Assembly (NCBI GenBank): GCA_964371155.1
Contig: CAYJLI010000007.1
Span: 1 to 64,000, forward strand
Direction of reading: 5' to 3'
Source of the DNA: CAYJEQ01 sp964371155
GTDB taxonomy: Bacteria > Bacillota > Clostridia > Oscillospirales > Ruminococcaceae
DNA: 64,000 nucleotides
The first letter of the stretch is position 1; each line of letters starts with the position of its first letter. The notes beneath the pieces are model-generated. The model was given only the letters and a program-made list of their open reading frames with translations, was not told where the DNA came from and ran no database searches. This document shows, one piece after another, positions 1-9,987 of the stretch. The translations under genes and the position numbers were made by a program.

Positions 1-247
1 CTCCATTCTGCCGCTTATATCGGCGTAAAATAAAATTTGCAATTACTAAGCAAGCAGAAGAATGATAAGAGCAAGTGCATAAGGGCGGTAATCGCCCTGC
101 ACATCGCCCCGCGAGGATGTAGTTTGAAATTTATTTCAAACTATCGCTCCATTCTGCCGCTTATATCGGCGTAAAATAAAATTTGCTATTACTAAGCAAG
201 CAGAAGAATGATAAGAGCAAGTGCATAAGGGCGGTAATCGCCCTGCA
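1..247. repeat. Direct repeat, two 101-bp copies
   Basis: Positions 1-101 recur at 147-247 with a single difference (a at 41, t at 187), a period of 146 bp. Each copy contains the short hairpin gggcg-gtaat-cgccc (83-97 in the first). The 45-bp spacer holds a perfect 10-bp inverted repeat with a 2-nt loop at 121-142. The array starts at the window edge, so more copies may lie to the left. It sits just past the 3' end of the glycogen operon. I see no coding potential and do not recognise the family. Confidence 0.85.
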
Positions 248-270
248 GATCAATTATCATTCACTAATAA

Positions 271-3200
271 TTAAAGCCTGCGGTATCTTTTTGTTATGTC
301 AAAAAGAAAATCAATATCATCTTTTTGTATATCGTTTTTGCTGAGCTTAAAATTCCAGTTCCCATGAGTAGTGCCTGGGATGTTCATTCTCGCACTGTCA
401 TCCAGATAGAGTACATCTTGAATTGGCAGTATTACCAAAGATGCAGAAGAGGCAAAGAGTTTTTCAATTACTTCTCTCACATCCTGCTTTGAATTTGCTT
501 TGCCACTGTCTGCTAAAAAGCTTCTCAGTGTTTGATTGTCGTGTGTGCCAGTGTAAAATACTCGTTTTAAGCTTTCAGTAGATGGCATATTAATCATAGC
601 TTCACCTGTAAACTGGAATATATCCATGCCGAGAAAATCGGTGTAGTCGATGAGATCATATACGGAGCTGTCGAGTATTCCAAGGTCTTCCGCTATTATC
701 GGGAGAGAGCCAAATTCGGCATATAAACTGTCGAAAAACTCTTTCCCCATGCCTTTCATCCAATAGCCATCAGTAGCTTTTTTGCCAGCTGGTATTGCAT
801 AATAGGCGGCAAAGCTTCTAAAATGGTCAAGTCTTATATAATCATATTGCTTTAATGCGTGGGATATTCTCTTTTTCCACCATTTATAGCCATTTTCAGC
901 CATAAGCTCGGTATTGTAAAGAGGATTTCCCCAGTCCTGCCCTTCCTCAGAAAAATAATCGGGGGGGACACCTGCCGAGAGCTTATTATAGCCTCTTTCG
1001 TCGAGAGTAAAAAGCTCTTTATTTGCCCAAACATCGGCGCTATCACAGGAAACATAAATAGGCAAATCGCCTATAATAGAAATTCCTTTCTGCGTCGCAT
1101 AAGATCTAATCTCTTTCCACTGCTTCCAAAATTCATACTGCCTCAGCTTAACTTCTTCCACTGAAGTGCTATATCTTTCGGATAATATCTTTTTATCAGT
1201 GGGATTTTTATGCTCTTCCTGCCATTCCTGCCAAGGAGAGCTGTTATTTATCTGTTTTAACACAGTGTAAAGGGCATAGTCATCAAGCCAATAAGCTTCT
1301 TCGTTTATAAACTGCCAATATCCGTTATCTTTTAAGAGGAGGGGTGAGTTTAAGTTTGCACAAAGCTTATCGTTTCCAGCAAAGACACTGCAAGTAGAAT
1401 AGGGTGAGCCGTGAATGTCTACGGGGTTTAAGGGCAGTATCTGCCAGTATTTTTGTGCCGAGAGCACTAAGAAATCTATAAACTGCTTTGCGGCGGACAC
1501 CATTCCAAGATCGGCATTTGGTAATGAGGAAATATGGCAGAGTAGTCCAGTGCCTTTTGGTTTTTGGGATATGTGCGGAGTCTGGCCACGCAGATATATT
1601 AGCGAATAGCCATGGGGGGGCAGAGTAAGGGTTAGTTTACCCATTGGTGGCAGTCCTTCGGCGGATTTATTCACCCTGCTTTCTTCGGTTGGGGTTACTT
1701 CTTCCATTTCATATCTCTTTGAAGTGAGCAAATCAAGTACATAAAAAGATGAGCTTTCTTCTTTCTTTTGCGCAGTATATATCGACACATTAGTGTGATA
1801 ATTCTCCCTATTAGCAATCATGAGTATACTCTCTCCGTCGCCAACTCGCCATATCCCATAGGTTTCCTCTGAGAAACTCGCAGGTATAAAATCTCCCTTA
1901 GAAAGTAGGGGATAGAGCTTTCTGAGATGGGATAAATTGCGGCAATGCTCAAGGATTTCTTTATCTTCGTTGCCCCAAGGATATGTAGCACGATTATAAG
2001 GGTCTTTCATGCCCTGCACACCCACTTCGTCACCATAGTATATGGAGGGAACTCCTGGTGAAGCAAACTGTATTGCATAGAGCATTTTTAGCTTGTTTTT
2101 TGCCTTTGAGTACTGCTCGGGTGTGAGTGTTAAATCAGCGCCTTCTAAAGTGTCCCACTCTTTGCCAAGCAGTGTAATTATTCGCTCGGTATCGTGGGTG
2201 GATATCATATTCATTGCACCGTAAAATGCGAATGGAGGATAGTTCTCTTTAAGCGACATCATCTTCTTCACAAGCATTTCGGAAGTGATTTTGCCATTAA
2301 TAAAATCCATTATGTTAGTGCGGAAAGGGTAGTTCATAGTGCAATCAAGCTCATCACCGAGCAGATATTGCCGCTTTATATCATAGCTAATTTTATTGCT
2401 TGCATCTTCCCATACCTCGCCGAGTACAATACCGTCCTTATCGGCGTTTTTAACCGACTTTCTAAGCGATATTATAAATTCATCGGGGAGCTCATCCGCC
2501 ACATCAAGGCGCCATCCCTTTGCACCGAGTTTCATCCAGTGAGGGATTACTCCATCCTCAGCAAAGAGAAAGTTCATGTAATCGGGGTTTAGTTCATTCA
2601 CATTTGGAAGGTCTTCTACTCCCCACCAACAATCATATTTATTAGGATAGTCGGTAAATCTGTACCAGTCATAATATTTAGAATTTTTATCAGCAAAAGC
2701 GCCAACGCTTTGGTAATTTGACTGTTTGTTAAAATATATGCTATCGGCTCCAGTATGACTAAATACACCGTCAAGTATAATGCTAATGCCCATTTCATGA
2801 GCGGCAGATGTAAGGGAAGTAAAAGATGCTTCATCCCCATATCCTGGGTCTATTTTCATATAGTCGGCAGTGTCATATTTATGATTGCTTGCCGCTTCAA
2901 AAATAGGATTTAAATATATAGTACTTACACCAAGGCTTTTTAAATAACTCAGTTTTTCTTCAATGCCCTTAAGTGTTCCCCCAAAAAATCCCCAACGAGT
3001 AACATGTCCCTTTTCGTCCTTTGGATAGAAAGGGCGATCATTCCAGTCTATGTGATAAAATCTGCGTGCACCAAGCCTGTTTTCGTCCCTAAAGAGCTCC
3101 CAAATTCTATCACGACTATCGCTGCCCCTGAAAAATCTATCGGTGTATATCTGATAAATAATTCCATTTGTATATTCTTTGGGGAGTTTATTTTCTTTGT

Positions 3201-3555
3201 AAAATGTGATTTGGTAAGTTGGGGGAATTGTGTCATACACAGCACCCTCTCCGCCGAGCATATCGGAATTATTGCCATAATACTGCTTGCGATAATCATA
3301 TGCAAATGAGAAGTAATAGCGAATAATGTCGGGCTTATCCGAGGTTATACTAAAGCTGTATGTAGTCATTTCACCGAGTAGTTCACTCTTAGTGGCCGGA
3401 TGCACCTCTTCATTGCCATCAATACCTACAACATGGAGTGAAATAGAGAGGGGCGGAGGCGATATTTCTATGGATAAATTTACATAAGAACATACCACAG
3501 AAGCCCCAAAAGGAGCCCTGTGGTATGAGCTGTGTGAATTGTGAAGTATTTTCAT
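271..3555 (-). CDS. Fused GH13 alpha-amylase/neopullulanase-type glycosidase and GH77 4-alpha-glucanotransferase
   Basis: A 1094-residue two-enzyme polypeptide. Residues 1-125 look like an N-terminal beta domain. Residues 130-655 are a GH13 barrel with region I DGVFSH (262-267), nucleophile D351 in GWRLD, acid/base E380 in GEVW, and D455 in THDTE. Residues 665-1094 are a GH77 (MalQ) domain with the RLDHFR nucleophile motif (908-913), AEDLG (955-959) and THDNQT (1004-1009). All catalytic residues are present in both halves, so both should be active. By family, GH13 cleaves alpha-1,4/1,6 glucans and GH77 transfers maltooligosaccharides between chains. The gene is last in the glg operon, 119 bp after glgA, with a GGAG ribosome site before ATG 3555. 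The likely role is trimming and recycling of short glucans during glycogen turnover. No signal peptide is seen, so it is cytoplasmic. Confidence 0.93.
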   Translation of the reverse strand: MKILHNSHSSYHRAPFGASVVCSYVNLSIEISPPPLSISLHVVGIDGNEEVHPATKSELLGEMTTYSFSITSDKPDIIRYYFSFAYDYRKQYYGNNSDMLGGEGAVYDTIPPTYQITFYKENKLPKEYTNGIIYQIYTDRFFRGSDSRDRIWELFRDENRLGARRFYHIDWNDRPFYPKDEKGHVTRWGFFGGTLKGIEEKLSYLKSLGVSTIYLNPIFEAASNHKYDTADYMKIDPGYGDEASFTSLTSAAHEMGISIILDGVFSHTGADSIYFNKQSNYQSVGAFADKNSKYYDWYRFTDYPNKYDCWWGVEDLPNVNELNPDYMNFLFAEDGVIPHWMKLGAKGWRLDVADELPDEFIISLRKSVKNADKDGIVLGEVWEDASNKISYDIKRQYLLGDELDCTMNYPFRTNIMDFINGKITSEMLVKKMMSLKENYPPFAFYGAMNMISTHDTERIITLLGKEWDTLEGADLTLTPEQYSKAKNKLKMLYAIQFASPGVPSIYYGDEVGVQGMKDPYNRATYPWGNEDKEILEHCRNLSHLRKLYPLLSKGDFIPASFSEETYGIWRVGDGESILMIANRENYHTNVSIYTAQKKEESSSFYVLDLLTSKRYEMEEVTPTEESRVNKSAEGLPPMGKLTLTLPPHGYSLIYLRGQTPHISQKPKGTGLLCHISSLPNADLGMVSAAKQFIDFLVLSAQKYWQILPLNPVDIHGSPYSTCSVFAGNDKLCANLNSPLLLKDNGYWQFINEEAYWLDDYALYTVLKQINNSSPWQEWQEEHKNPTDKKILSERYSTSVEEVKLRQYEFWKQWKEIRSYATQKGISIIGDLPIYVSCDSADVWANKELFTLDERGYNKLSAGVPPDYFSEEGQDWGNPLYNTELMAENGYKWWKKRISHALKQYDYIRLDHFRSFAAYYAIPAGKKATDGYWMKGMGKEFFDSLYAEFGSLPIIAEDLGILDSSVYDLIDYTDFLGMDIFQFTGEAMINMPSTESLKRVFYTGTHDNQTLRSFLADSGKANSKQDVREVIEKLFASSASLVILPIQDVLYLDDSARMNIPGTTHGNWNFKLSKNDIQKDDIDFLFDITKRYRRL

Positions 3556-3571
3556 ATTAATGCTCCATTCC

Positions 3572-3630
3572 TTTGCTTCGCAGAGAGGAGTAATATTGTG
3601 AAATATTCTGCTCTTATCCTACGAAGCAAA
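3572..3630 (-). other. Intercistronic stem-loop between glgA and the amylase/glucanotransferase gene
   Basis: TTTGCTTCG (3572-3580) pairs perfectly with CGAAGCAAA (3622-3630), and an inner AATATT/AATATT hairpin lies between. On the minus strand it precedes the ribosome site of the last operon gene and has no U-tract directly after it. It may be a processing or mRNA-stability hairpin. Its function is inferred only from position. Confidence 0.5.
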
Positions 3631-3674
3631 AAAATGACAAGAGCGTCGCTGAACTTTTTTATATTTTACAGTGA

Positions 3675-5162
3675 TTAGCCGAGTAAATTTTTATAAAGCT
3701 CATTATACTTTTCAGCCGAGCTCTTCCATTTAAAATCGGCACGCATGGCACTAAGGCAAATATTAAGCCATGCTTTTGGATCGTTTTTATATAGATTAAG
3801 TGCGTCTTTAACAGTAAAGAGTAGCTCATGTGCATTATAATTTGCAAAGGAAAAACCATTTCCCTCACCGGTGAATTTGTTATAAGCAGTCACACTATCA
3901 CGCAAACCACCTGTTTCTCTAACAATCGGCACAGTGCCATATGCCATAGCAATCATCTGCGAAAGACCGCAGGGCTCAAATTTTGAGGGCATAATAAGCA
4001 TGTCGCCCCCTGCGTAGAACCTATGTGAAAGAGGGGTGTCAAACTTAAGGCATAGAGCTAATTTTTCAGGATATTTTCCCGCAAAATAACTCAAATCATG
4101 CTCATATTTTTTATCCCCAGTTCCTAAAAATGCAAATTGCACTTCATTTGTCGAGAGGAGCTCATCAAGGGTGTGAATAATTAGATCAAGTCCCTTTTGC
4201 TCGGTAAGCCTGCTCACCATAACAATAAGGGGAATATCTTTATTTTCAGGTAAACCAAGCTCTTTTTGCAAGGCGATTTTGTTGTCAGCTTTTTTAGAAA
4301 TAGTGGAAATGCCATAGTTTTCGCTTATAAAATCATCTTTGCAAGGAGTATAAACACTATTATCAATACCATTTAAAATTCCTATAAGCCTGCCACTTTT
4401 TTCACTGAATATATTCTCTATGTTTTCGCCGAAATAGGGAGTTTTTATCTCTTCTGCGTAGGAGGGGCTCACTGTTGTGAGATAATCACTGTAAAGAAGT
4501 GCCCCCTGCATATAATTTAGTGCGCCATTCCTTATTAGCTGATGGGCACAGGTTATTCTGTCAAGCCCTAATAAGTCACCGAGCAATTGAGGGGGGAACA
4601 CACCTTGGAATTTAAGGTTGTGCACGCTAAATACAGTCTTTATATCCCTATATCCCTCGAGATTTGTATAATCTTCCCTCAAAAAAACTGGGACAAGTGC
4701 CGTGTGCCAGTCGTGGCAATGGAGTATATTTGGAAATCCTTTTCCGATTAGCGGTATGCATTCGAGCACAGCCTTTGAAAAGAAAGCCATACGCTCAGCA
4801 TCATCATCATATCCATAGGGCATTTCCCTTGCGAAATAATGCTCATTGTCTAAAAAGAAATAGGTCACTTTGTTATGTATAAGCTTAAATACACCGCAGT
4901 ATATATTGCGCCAACTAAGTGGCACGGTAAGGTGTCCAAGATACTGCATAGAAGAGCGATATTCCTCAGCAATGGAGGAAAACTTTGGAAGTATTACCGA
5001 TACATCAGCACCGCATTTAGACAGAGCAGAGGGCAAGCTTCCACCCACATCGCCAAGACCGCCTGTTTTTATAAAAGGATCGGCCTCTGAAAGTGCAAAA
5101 AAGACTTTTATTTTTTGTGGTGAAGTTTTTTTCTCAGTTTTAGTATTTGTATTTTTTTTCAT
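3675..5162 (-). CDS. glgA: Glycogen synthase (ADP-glucose type, GT5)
   Basis: A 495-residue enzyme that adds glucose from ADP-glucose to the non-reducing ends of alpha-1,4-glucan. The GT5 nucleotide-binding signature KTGGLGDVGGSLP is at residues 32-44. The C-terminal retaining-GT motif FEPCGL ends at residue 400, with the usual ETGGLRD shortly after. Both Rossmann domains are present. The N-terminus has an extra lysine- and threonine-rich stretch of about 17 residues before the first beta strand. It lies 21 bp after glgD and within the operon that also makes its substrate (glgC/glgD), so co-transcription is very likely. Length is normal for bacterial GlgA. Confidence 0.97.
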   Translation of the reverse strand: MKKNTNTKTEKKTSPQKIKVFFALSEADPFIKTGGLGDVGGSLPSALSKCGADVSVILPKFSSIAEEYRSSMQYLGHLTVPLSWRNIYCGVFKLIHNKVTYFFLDNEHYFAREMPYGYDDDAERMAFFSKAVLECIPLIGKGFPNILHCHDWHTALVPVFLREDYTNLEGYRDIKTVFSVHNLKFQGVFPPQLLGDLLGLDRITCAHQLIRNGALNYMQGALLYSDYLTTVSPSYAEEIKTPYFGENIENIFSEKSGRLIGILNGIDNSVYTPCKDDFISENYGISTISKKADNKIALQKELGLPENKDIPLIVMVSRLTEQKGLDLIIHTLDELLSTNEVQFAFLGTGDKKYEHDLSYFAGKYPEKLALCLKFDTPLSHRFYAGGDMLIMPSKFEPCGLSQMIAMAYGTVPIVRETGGLRDSVTAYNKFTGEGNGFSFANYNAHELLFTVKDALNLYKNDPKAWLNICLSAMRADFKWKSSAEKYNELYKNLLG

Positions 5163-5183
5163 TGACTACCTCTGTATTAGAAA

Positions 5184-6284
5184 TTAAAATATCTCAGATT
5201 TTGCCATTATGCAAGGGCTTCCTTCAGTGCCAAAAAGCTTTGTGCCTGCCGAGATTACCACACCCTTGTCACAGATAGCGTTTTCAAGCACTGCACCTGC
5301 TTCTACAACACTTCTCTGAAGCAAGATACTGTTTTTTACAACAGCTCCTTTGGCAACCTTTGCACCTCTAAAAAGTATGGAATTTTCCACTGTGCCCTCT
5401 ATTTCACAACCAGCGGGAACAATCGAATTAACTACATTTGCACTACTTCTATATCTTGTGGGTGGGCTGTCCTGTATTTTGGTGTATATTTTTTGCTCAG
5501 CTCTAAAGAGTTCAGAGTTCACCTTTTCATCAAGTAGATCTCTGTTAGCACTCATATAGTCGGAAATCGTATCAATATTCTTAATATAGTTTGTAAATCT
5601 TTTTGCATGAATATTCAGCTTGCCAATATTATCGGAAATTGTATCAACAAAATCGACATGTGCCGCCGCAACATACCAGTTTATAATATCTATTAAAAGC
5701 TTTCGGTTTATAATTATGCAATCCATAAAATGATTACCCTTACCGATGCATTTATGAGTAATACCTGTTAGATTATTATCTTTATCTAAAACAAGGAAAT
5801 TTCCCTTGCACTGCTCGCTTTTATCGGTGGATTTATAAAACAAGGTGATATCTCTTTTTTCTTCTATATGCTCATTCATCGCATCTCTAAAATCATAGTT
5901 AAACACCTTATTACTGCTCGTCATCACAACTAAATCAGCGTTTGTTCGCTCTAAAGATATGCGATTTTGAATAAGGTCACGCATTAAGAAGCTACCACCT
6001 GGGTTTTTCATTCCATATACTGCGCCGGGGAGTATAAAAAGCCCTCCGCTCTTGCGGCTTAGTCCCCACTGCTTACCAGCGCCAACATGGTCCATAATTG
6101 AACGATACATAAAAGGCGTGATTAAGCAAACATTGTGTATACCCGAATTGGACATACTCGAAAGAGCAAAGTCCACCATGCGATATCGTCCGCCAAAGGG
6201 GAGGGAAGCGAGTGAACGCTGGTCCGTGATACTTCCCAAAGAATCGGAAAAGTTTGCGGAAATAAGTCCCATAGCTCTAACCAT
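5184..6284 (-). CDS. glgD: Glucose-1-phosphate adenylyltransferase, regulatory/non-catalytic subunit GlgD
   Basis: A 366-residue paralogue of GlgC. The nucleotidyltransferase fold is recognisable (FGGRYRMVDF near residue 30, left-handed beta-helix C-terminus), but the GGxGSRL pyrophosphorylase loop present in GlgC is replaced by an unrelated N-terminus, so catalysis is not expected. In Firmicutes, GlgD forms hetero-oligomers with GlgC and raises its activity (established for Bacillus-type enzymes). Its first codons overlap the end of glgC by 8 bp (6277-6284), which suggests translational coupling and balanced subunit production. Confidence 0.95.
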   Translation of the reverse strand: MVRAMGLISANFSDSLGSITDQRSLASLPFGGRYRMVDFALSSMSNSGIHNVCLITPFMYRSIMDHVGAGKQWGLSRKSGGLFILPGAVYGMKNPGGSFLMRDLIQNRISLERTNADLVVMTSSNKVFNYDFRDAMNEHIEEKRDITLFYKSTDKSEQCKGNFLVLDKDNNLTGITHKCIGKGNHFMDCIIINRKLLIDIINWYVAAAHVDFVDTISDNIGKLNIHAKRFTNYIKNIDTISDYMSANRDLLDEKVNSELFRAEQKIYTKIQDSPPTRYRSSANVVNSIVPAGCEIEGTVENSILFRGAKVAKGAVVKNSILLQRSVVEAGAVLENAICDKGVVISAGTKLFGTEGSPCIMAKSEIF

Positions 6285-7443
6285 AATGTGCCACCTCCGT
6301 TAAATTTTCTGACCTAAAAAGGTAGTTGTCACCTATTAGCGTAATTTCTTCATTTTGATAGCTGCCAAGGGTGGAGTTTGCCTTCACCACGGCATGTTCT
6401 CCCACTATCGAGCGCACTACAACTGCGCCGACCTCAATTTTGGCGCCGGGAAGTAGAATAGAGTCCTCAACAACAGCACCCTCGCCAACATAAACTTCGG
6501 CACTAATTATCGAATTTGTAATATTCCCTAAAACAGTCGAACCATTTGCAACCAAACTATTTTTAACTGTTGCCGTAGGGCCAACATAATGGGGTGGATA
6601 TATATTTGAATTAGAAAATATCTGCATATCGGAAGAAAAAACATCAAATAATGGCTCTTCAGCTAAAAGCTCCATATTAGTGTTGTAATAGCTCTCAATT
6701 GTGCCGACATCCCTCCAATAGCCCTCAAAACGATGTACATAAAGCTTTGCACCTTCATTTAAAAGAGTAGGAATTACATTTTTGCCGAAATCACTTTCAG
6801 AGTTTTCGTCGTTGCTGTCTTTGATAAGTGCTTTTCGCAGGATTTCCCAGCTAAAGATATAGATACCCATAGAAGCTAAATTGCTTTCAGGATTTTTGGG
6901 CTTTTCACTGAATTTAGTTATTCTGCCATTTTCGTCAGCACTGAGTATTCCAAAGCGGTCAGCTTCTTCGATGGGCACTTCTATTACGGCTATTGTAAGG
7001 TCGGCATTTTTTGCTTTATGCTCATTGAGCATTTCATTATAATCCATTTTGTACAGATGATCACCCGATATAATTAGTACATATTCGGGGTCATAATCAT
7101 TTATAAAATCGATATTTTGAAATATCGCATCGGCTGTGCCTTTATACCATCTGCCACCAACCTCGGTAGCATAGGGGGGCAGTGCATGAACACCACCATC
7201 TTCCAAGTCAAGATCCCATGCGGAGCCTGTGCCTATATAGGAGTTAAGGAGCAATGGTTTGTACTGAGTGAGCACACCAACAGTGTCGATTCCTGAATTT
7301 GTGCAGTTACTCAGACTAAAGTCAATAATGCGGTATTTACCGCCAAAAGAAACGGCTGGTTTGGCAATTTTTCTGGTGAGTGCACCTAATCGGCTACCCT
7401 GTCCACCGGCTAAAAGCATTGCTATGCATTCTTTCTTTTTCAT
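6277..7443 (-). CDS. glgC: Glucose-1-phosphate adenylyltransferase, catalytic subunit GlgC
   Basis: A 388-residue enzyme that makes ADP-glucose from ATP and glucose-1-phosphate, the committed step of glycogen synthesis. The catalytic loop AGGQGSRLGALT starts near residue 12, followed by FGGKYRIIDF. The SGDHLYKMD motif supplies the metal-binding Asp. The C-terminal third is a hexapeptide-repeat beta-helix. A clear ribosome site lies before ATG 7443. The gene follows glgP by 100 bp and overlaps glgD. Confidence 0.97.
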   Translation of the reverse strand: MKKKECIAMLLAGGQGSRLGALTRKIAKPAVSFGGKYRIIDFSLSNCTNSGIDTVGVLTQYKPLLLNSYIGTGSAWDLDLEDGGVHALPPYATEVGGRWYKGTADAIFQNIDFINDYDPEYVLIISGDHLYKMDYNEMLNEHKAKNADLTIAVIEVPIEEADRFGILSADENGRITKFSEKPKNPESNLASMGIYIFSWEILRKALIKDSNDENSESDFGKNVIPTLLNEGAKLYVHRFEGYWRDVGTIESYYNTNMELLAEEPLFDVFSSDMQIFSNSNIYPPHYVGPTATVKNSLVANGSTVLGNITNSIISAEVYVGEGAVVEDSILLPGAKIEVGAVVVRSIVGEHAVVKANSTLGSYQNEEITLIGDNYLFRSENLTEVAHYG

Positions 7444-7543
7444 TTAACAGCCTCCTTGTGTTATACGGTGTTGTTTTTTACTTCTGTACTAAATATAAAT
7501 TTGATTTATAACATAATGTGTGGATTACAGGTGTTACCCTTAA

Positions 7544-9967
7544 TTAAGAGGTGAAATCTATACCCCAGATTTCCTTTGCATACTCTGATATAGTGCGATC
7601 ACTGGTGAAGTAGCCTGAAGATGCAATGTTTGCAAGAGATTTTTTAGCCCATTCCAATTTGTTTTTATACAAATCATTTACTTCATACCAAGATTGCATA
7701 TATGAATTGAAATCTCTAAGCACAAGATATTCATCATTAGAATGAAATAGTGTGTCATATATTCCTCTAAAATTATTAGGAGAGCCGAGGAAACCATCTA
7801 TAAGCTGATGCGTGATTTGGTTAAGAGCGGGATTGGATTTTGCTTCATTATGTGCAAAGTACTCGCCGCTTGTTTTAATTTTGCTAACTTCATCAGCGTT
7901 TAGCCCAAATATAAATGTATTATCCGAGCCCGCCATTTCATTAATTTCAACATTTGCCCCATCAAGGGTACCAAGGGTGAGCGCTCCATTAAACATAAAT
8001 TTCATATTGCCAGTACCGCTCGCCTCAAATCCTGCTGTGGAAATCTGCTCGCTAATATCCGTTGCTGGATAAATAAGTTGAGCCTTACTCACATTGAAAT
8101 TTTCAATGAAAACAACTTTCAGTGCACCTTTAAGGGATGTATCATTATTTACGATATCTGCAACAGCGTTAATCAGCCTAATAATATCCTTCGCAAAAAC
8201 ATAGCTCTGAGCCGCCTTGCCGGAGAAAATAAATGTATGTGGAACAATTATTTTCATAGGATTTAGCTTAAATTCATTGTATAGTGCCATTATCTTAAAT
8301 ATGTTTAGAAGTTGTCTTTTATAAGCATGTATGCGCTTAACCTGCACATCAAACACAGAATTTGGGTCAACTTCAATTTTATTATGCTTTAAGATATAGT
8401 CAGCGAGGCGACATTTATTTTCATATTTAACCTGCATGAGTTTTTCTAAAAATGCAGGGTCATTTTGATATTTTAAAAGTTCTTTCAAAAGTGCAGGGTC
8501 TTTAATCCATTCTTCTCCTATTGTCGAAGTGATTAAATCGCTGAGTTTTGGATTTGCTTGCATGAGAAAACGGCGATGGCTTACACCATTTGTTTTGCTG
8601 TTGAATTTTTCGGGGTAGATGTCATTAAAATCTTTTAATGTGCGCTCTTTTAATATTTCTGTATGAAGAGCTGCCACACCATTTACCGAATGGCTACCTA
8701 TAATCGATAAATTTGCCATTTTAACTTGACCATCCCAAAGTACAGCAGTGCTTTTAAGTTTCTCAACCCACTGTTCTCCACCACGATTGAAGTCGGCTTT
8801 ATAGCGCCTATCAATTTCTTCAATAATCATATAAATTCTTGGAAGAAGTCCTCTAAAGAGAGCAATTGGCCATTTTTCCATTGCTTCGGGTAGTACGGTG
8901 TGGTTTGTGTATGAAATGGTCTTTGTGGTAATCGCCCAAGCTTCGTCCCATTTAAGCCCTTCTTGGTCTATCAATATACGCATAAGTTCGGGCACACACA
9001 TTGCAGGGTGAGTATCATTTGTATGGATTGAAACTCTTTCGTGGAAATTATGGAAATCTCTGCCGAATTTCTTCGTATAATCTCTGATAATAGAGCCTAT
9101 ACCTGCTGCAACAAGCAGATATTCCTGCTTTAGCCTAAGTGCTCTGCCAGCTTCGGTGCTGTCATTAGGGTAGAGGATATATGTAAGTGCCTTGCAGTTA
9201 TTTCTATGTCTAACAGCATTGCTGTATTCGCCACGATTAAATGCCTCTAAATCGAATCTGTCATCGGTAGTTTCTGCCGACCACAGCCTTAAATTATTCA
9301 CTGTTTCACCGGTATAACCAACAATCGGCACATCATATGGCACCGCTTTAACAACATCATCGGTTATATGATCATACTTCCAATGCCCGTCAATATATTT
9401 TCCCTCAACAGTGCCCCCGAATTTTACCACAACGGAGCTTTCAGATTTTCTGCGCTCCCAAGGATATCCGTCAATTGCCCAGTTATCAGGAACTTCTATC
9501 TGCATACCGTCTTTAATTTTTTGCTCAAAGAGTCCAAATTTATAACGAAGTCCCGTACCATGACCTTCTATTCCTAAAAATGCCATTGAATCGAGGAAAC
9601 AGGCAGCAAGTCTTCCAAGACCTCCATTGCCAAGACCTGGGTCACGCTCATATTCCAAAAGCTCGTCTAAATTTTCACCAATGGATGCAAGTCCATCATC
9701 CACGAGCTCCCTTATTCCCAAATTGATTAAATAGTTGTCAAGCAGTCTACCAATGAGAAATTCCATTGAGAAATAGTACACTGTTTTTTGCTTGTTTTCA
9801 AAATATTGCTTATTTGTATCCGTTTTCTGTCTCGCTATTCTGCCCGAAAGTAAATTAACTAAAATTACATACTTTTCAAGTCCCGTCGCCTCTTCAAAAG
9901 GCTTCCCCAAAACGGTTTCAAATTTGGATTTATAAGCCCTTACAAATGAACTCTCCTTACTAAACAT
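7544..9967 (-). CDS. glgP: Glycogen/alpha-glucan phosphorylase
   Basis: An 807-residue GT35 enzyme that releases glucose-1-phosphate from glycogen with phosphate and pyridoxal phosphate. The PLP-binding lysine is K656 in the conserved ASGTGNMKF segment. GNGGLGRLAACF near residues 112-123 is another family signature. Length is typical. It lies 20 bp after glgB and 100 bp before glgC, so a degradative enzyme is embedded in the biosynthetic operon. This arrangement is common in Firmicutes and implies control at the enzyme level. It is cytoplasmic, with no signal peptide. Confidence 0.97.
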   Translation of the reverse strand: MFSKESSFVRAYKSKFETVLGKPFEEATGLEKYVILVNLLSGRIARQKTDTNKQYFENKQKTVYYFSMEFLIGRLLDNYLINLGIRELVDDGLASIGENLDELLEYERDPGLGNGGLGRLAACFLDSMAFLGIEGHGTGLRYKFGLFEQKIKDGMQIEVPDNWAIDGYPWERRKSESSVVVKFGGTVEGKYIDGHWKYDHITDDVVKAVPYDVPIVGYTGETVNNLRLWSAETTDDRFDLEAFNRGEYSNAVRHRNNCKALTYILYPNDSTEAGRALRLKQEYLLVAAGIGSIIRDYTKKFGRDFHNFHERVSIHTNDTHPAMCVPELMRILIDQEGLKWDEAWAITTKTISYTNHTVLPEAMEKWPIALFRGLLPRIYMIIEEIDRRYKADFNRGGEQWVEKLKSTAVLWDGQVKMANLSIIGSHSVNGVAALHTEILKERTLKDFNDIYPEKFNSKTNGVSHRRFLMQANPKLSDLITSTIGEEWIKDPALLKELLKYQNDPAFLEKLMQVKYENKCRLADYILKHNKIEVDPNSVFDVQVKRIHAYKRQLLNIFKIMALYNEFKLNPMKIIVPHTFIFSGKAAQSYVFAKDIIRLINAVADIVNNDTSLKGALKVVFIENFNVSKAQLIYPATDISEQISTAGFEASGTGNMKFMFNGALTLGTLDGANVEINEMAGSDNTFIFGLNADEVSKIKTSGEYFAHNEAKSNPALNQITHQLIDGFLGSPNNFRGIYDTLFHSNDEYLVLRDFNSYMQSWYEVNDLYKNKLEWAKKSLANIASSGYFTSDRTISEYAKEIWGIDFTS

Positions 9968-9987
9968 AAAACCCTCCCAATATCCAT

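Noticed and set aside
1..247. CRISPR-like array at the left edge
   Set aside because: The repeated unit is 101 bp and the spacer 45 bp; there are only two copies and no cas gene.
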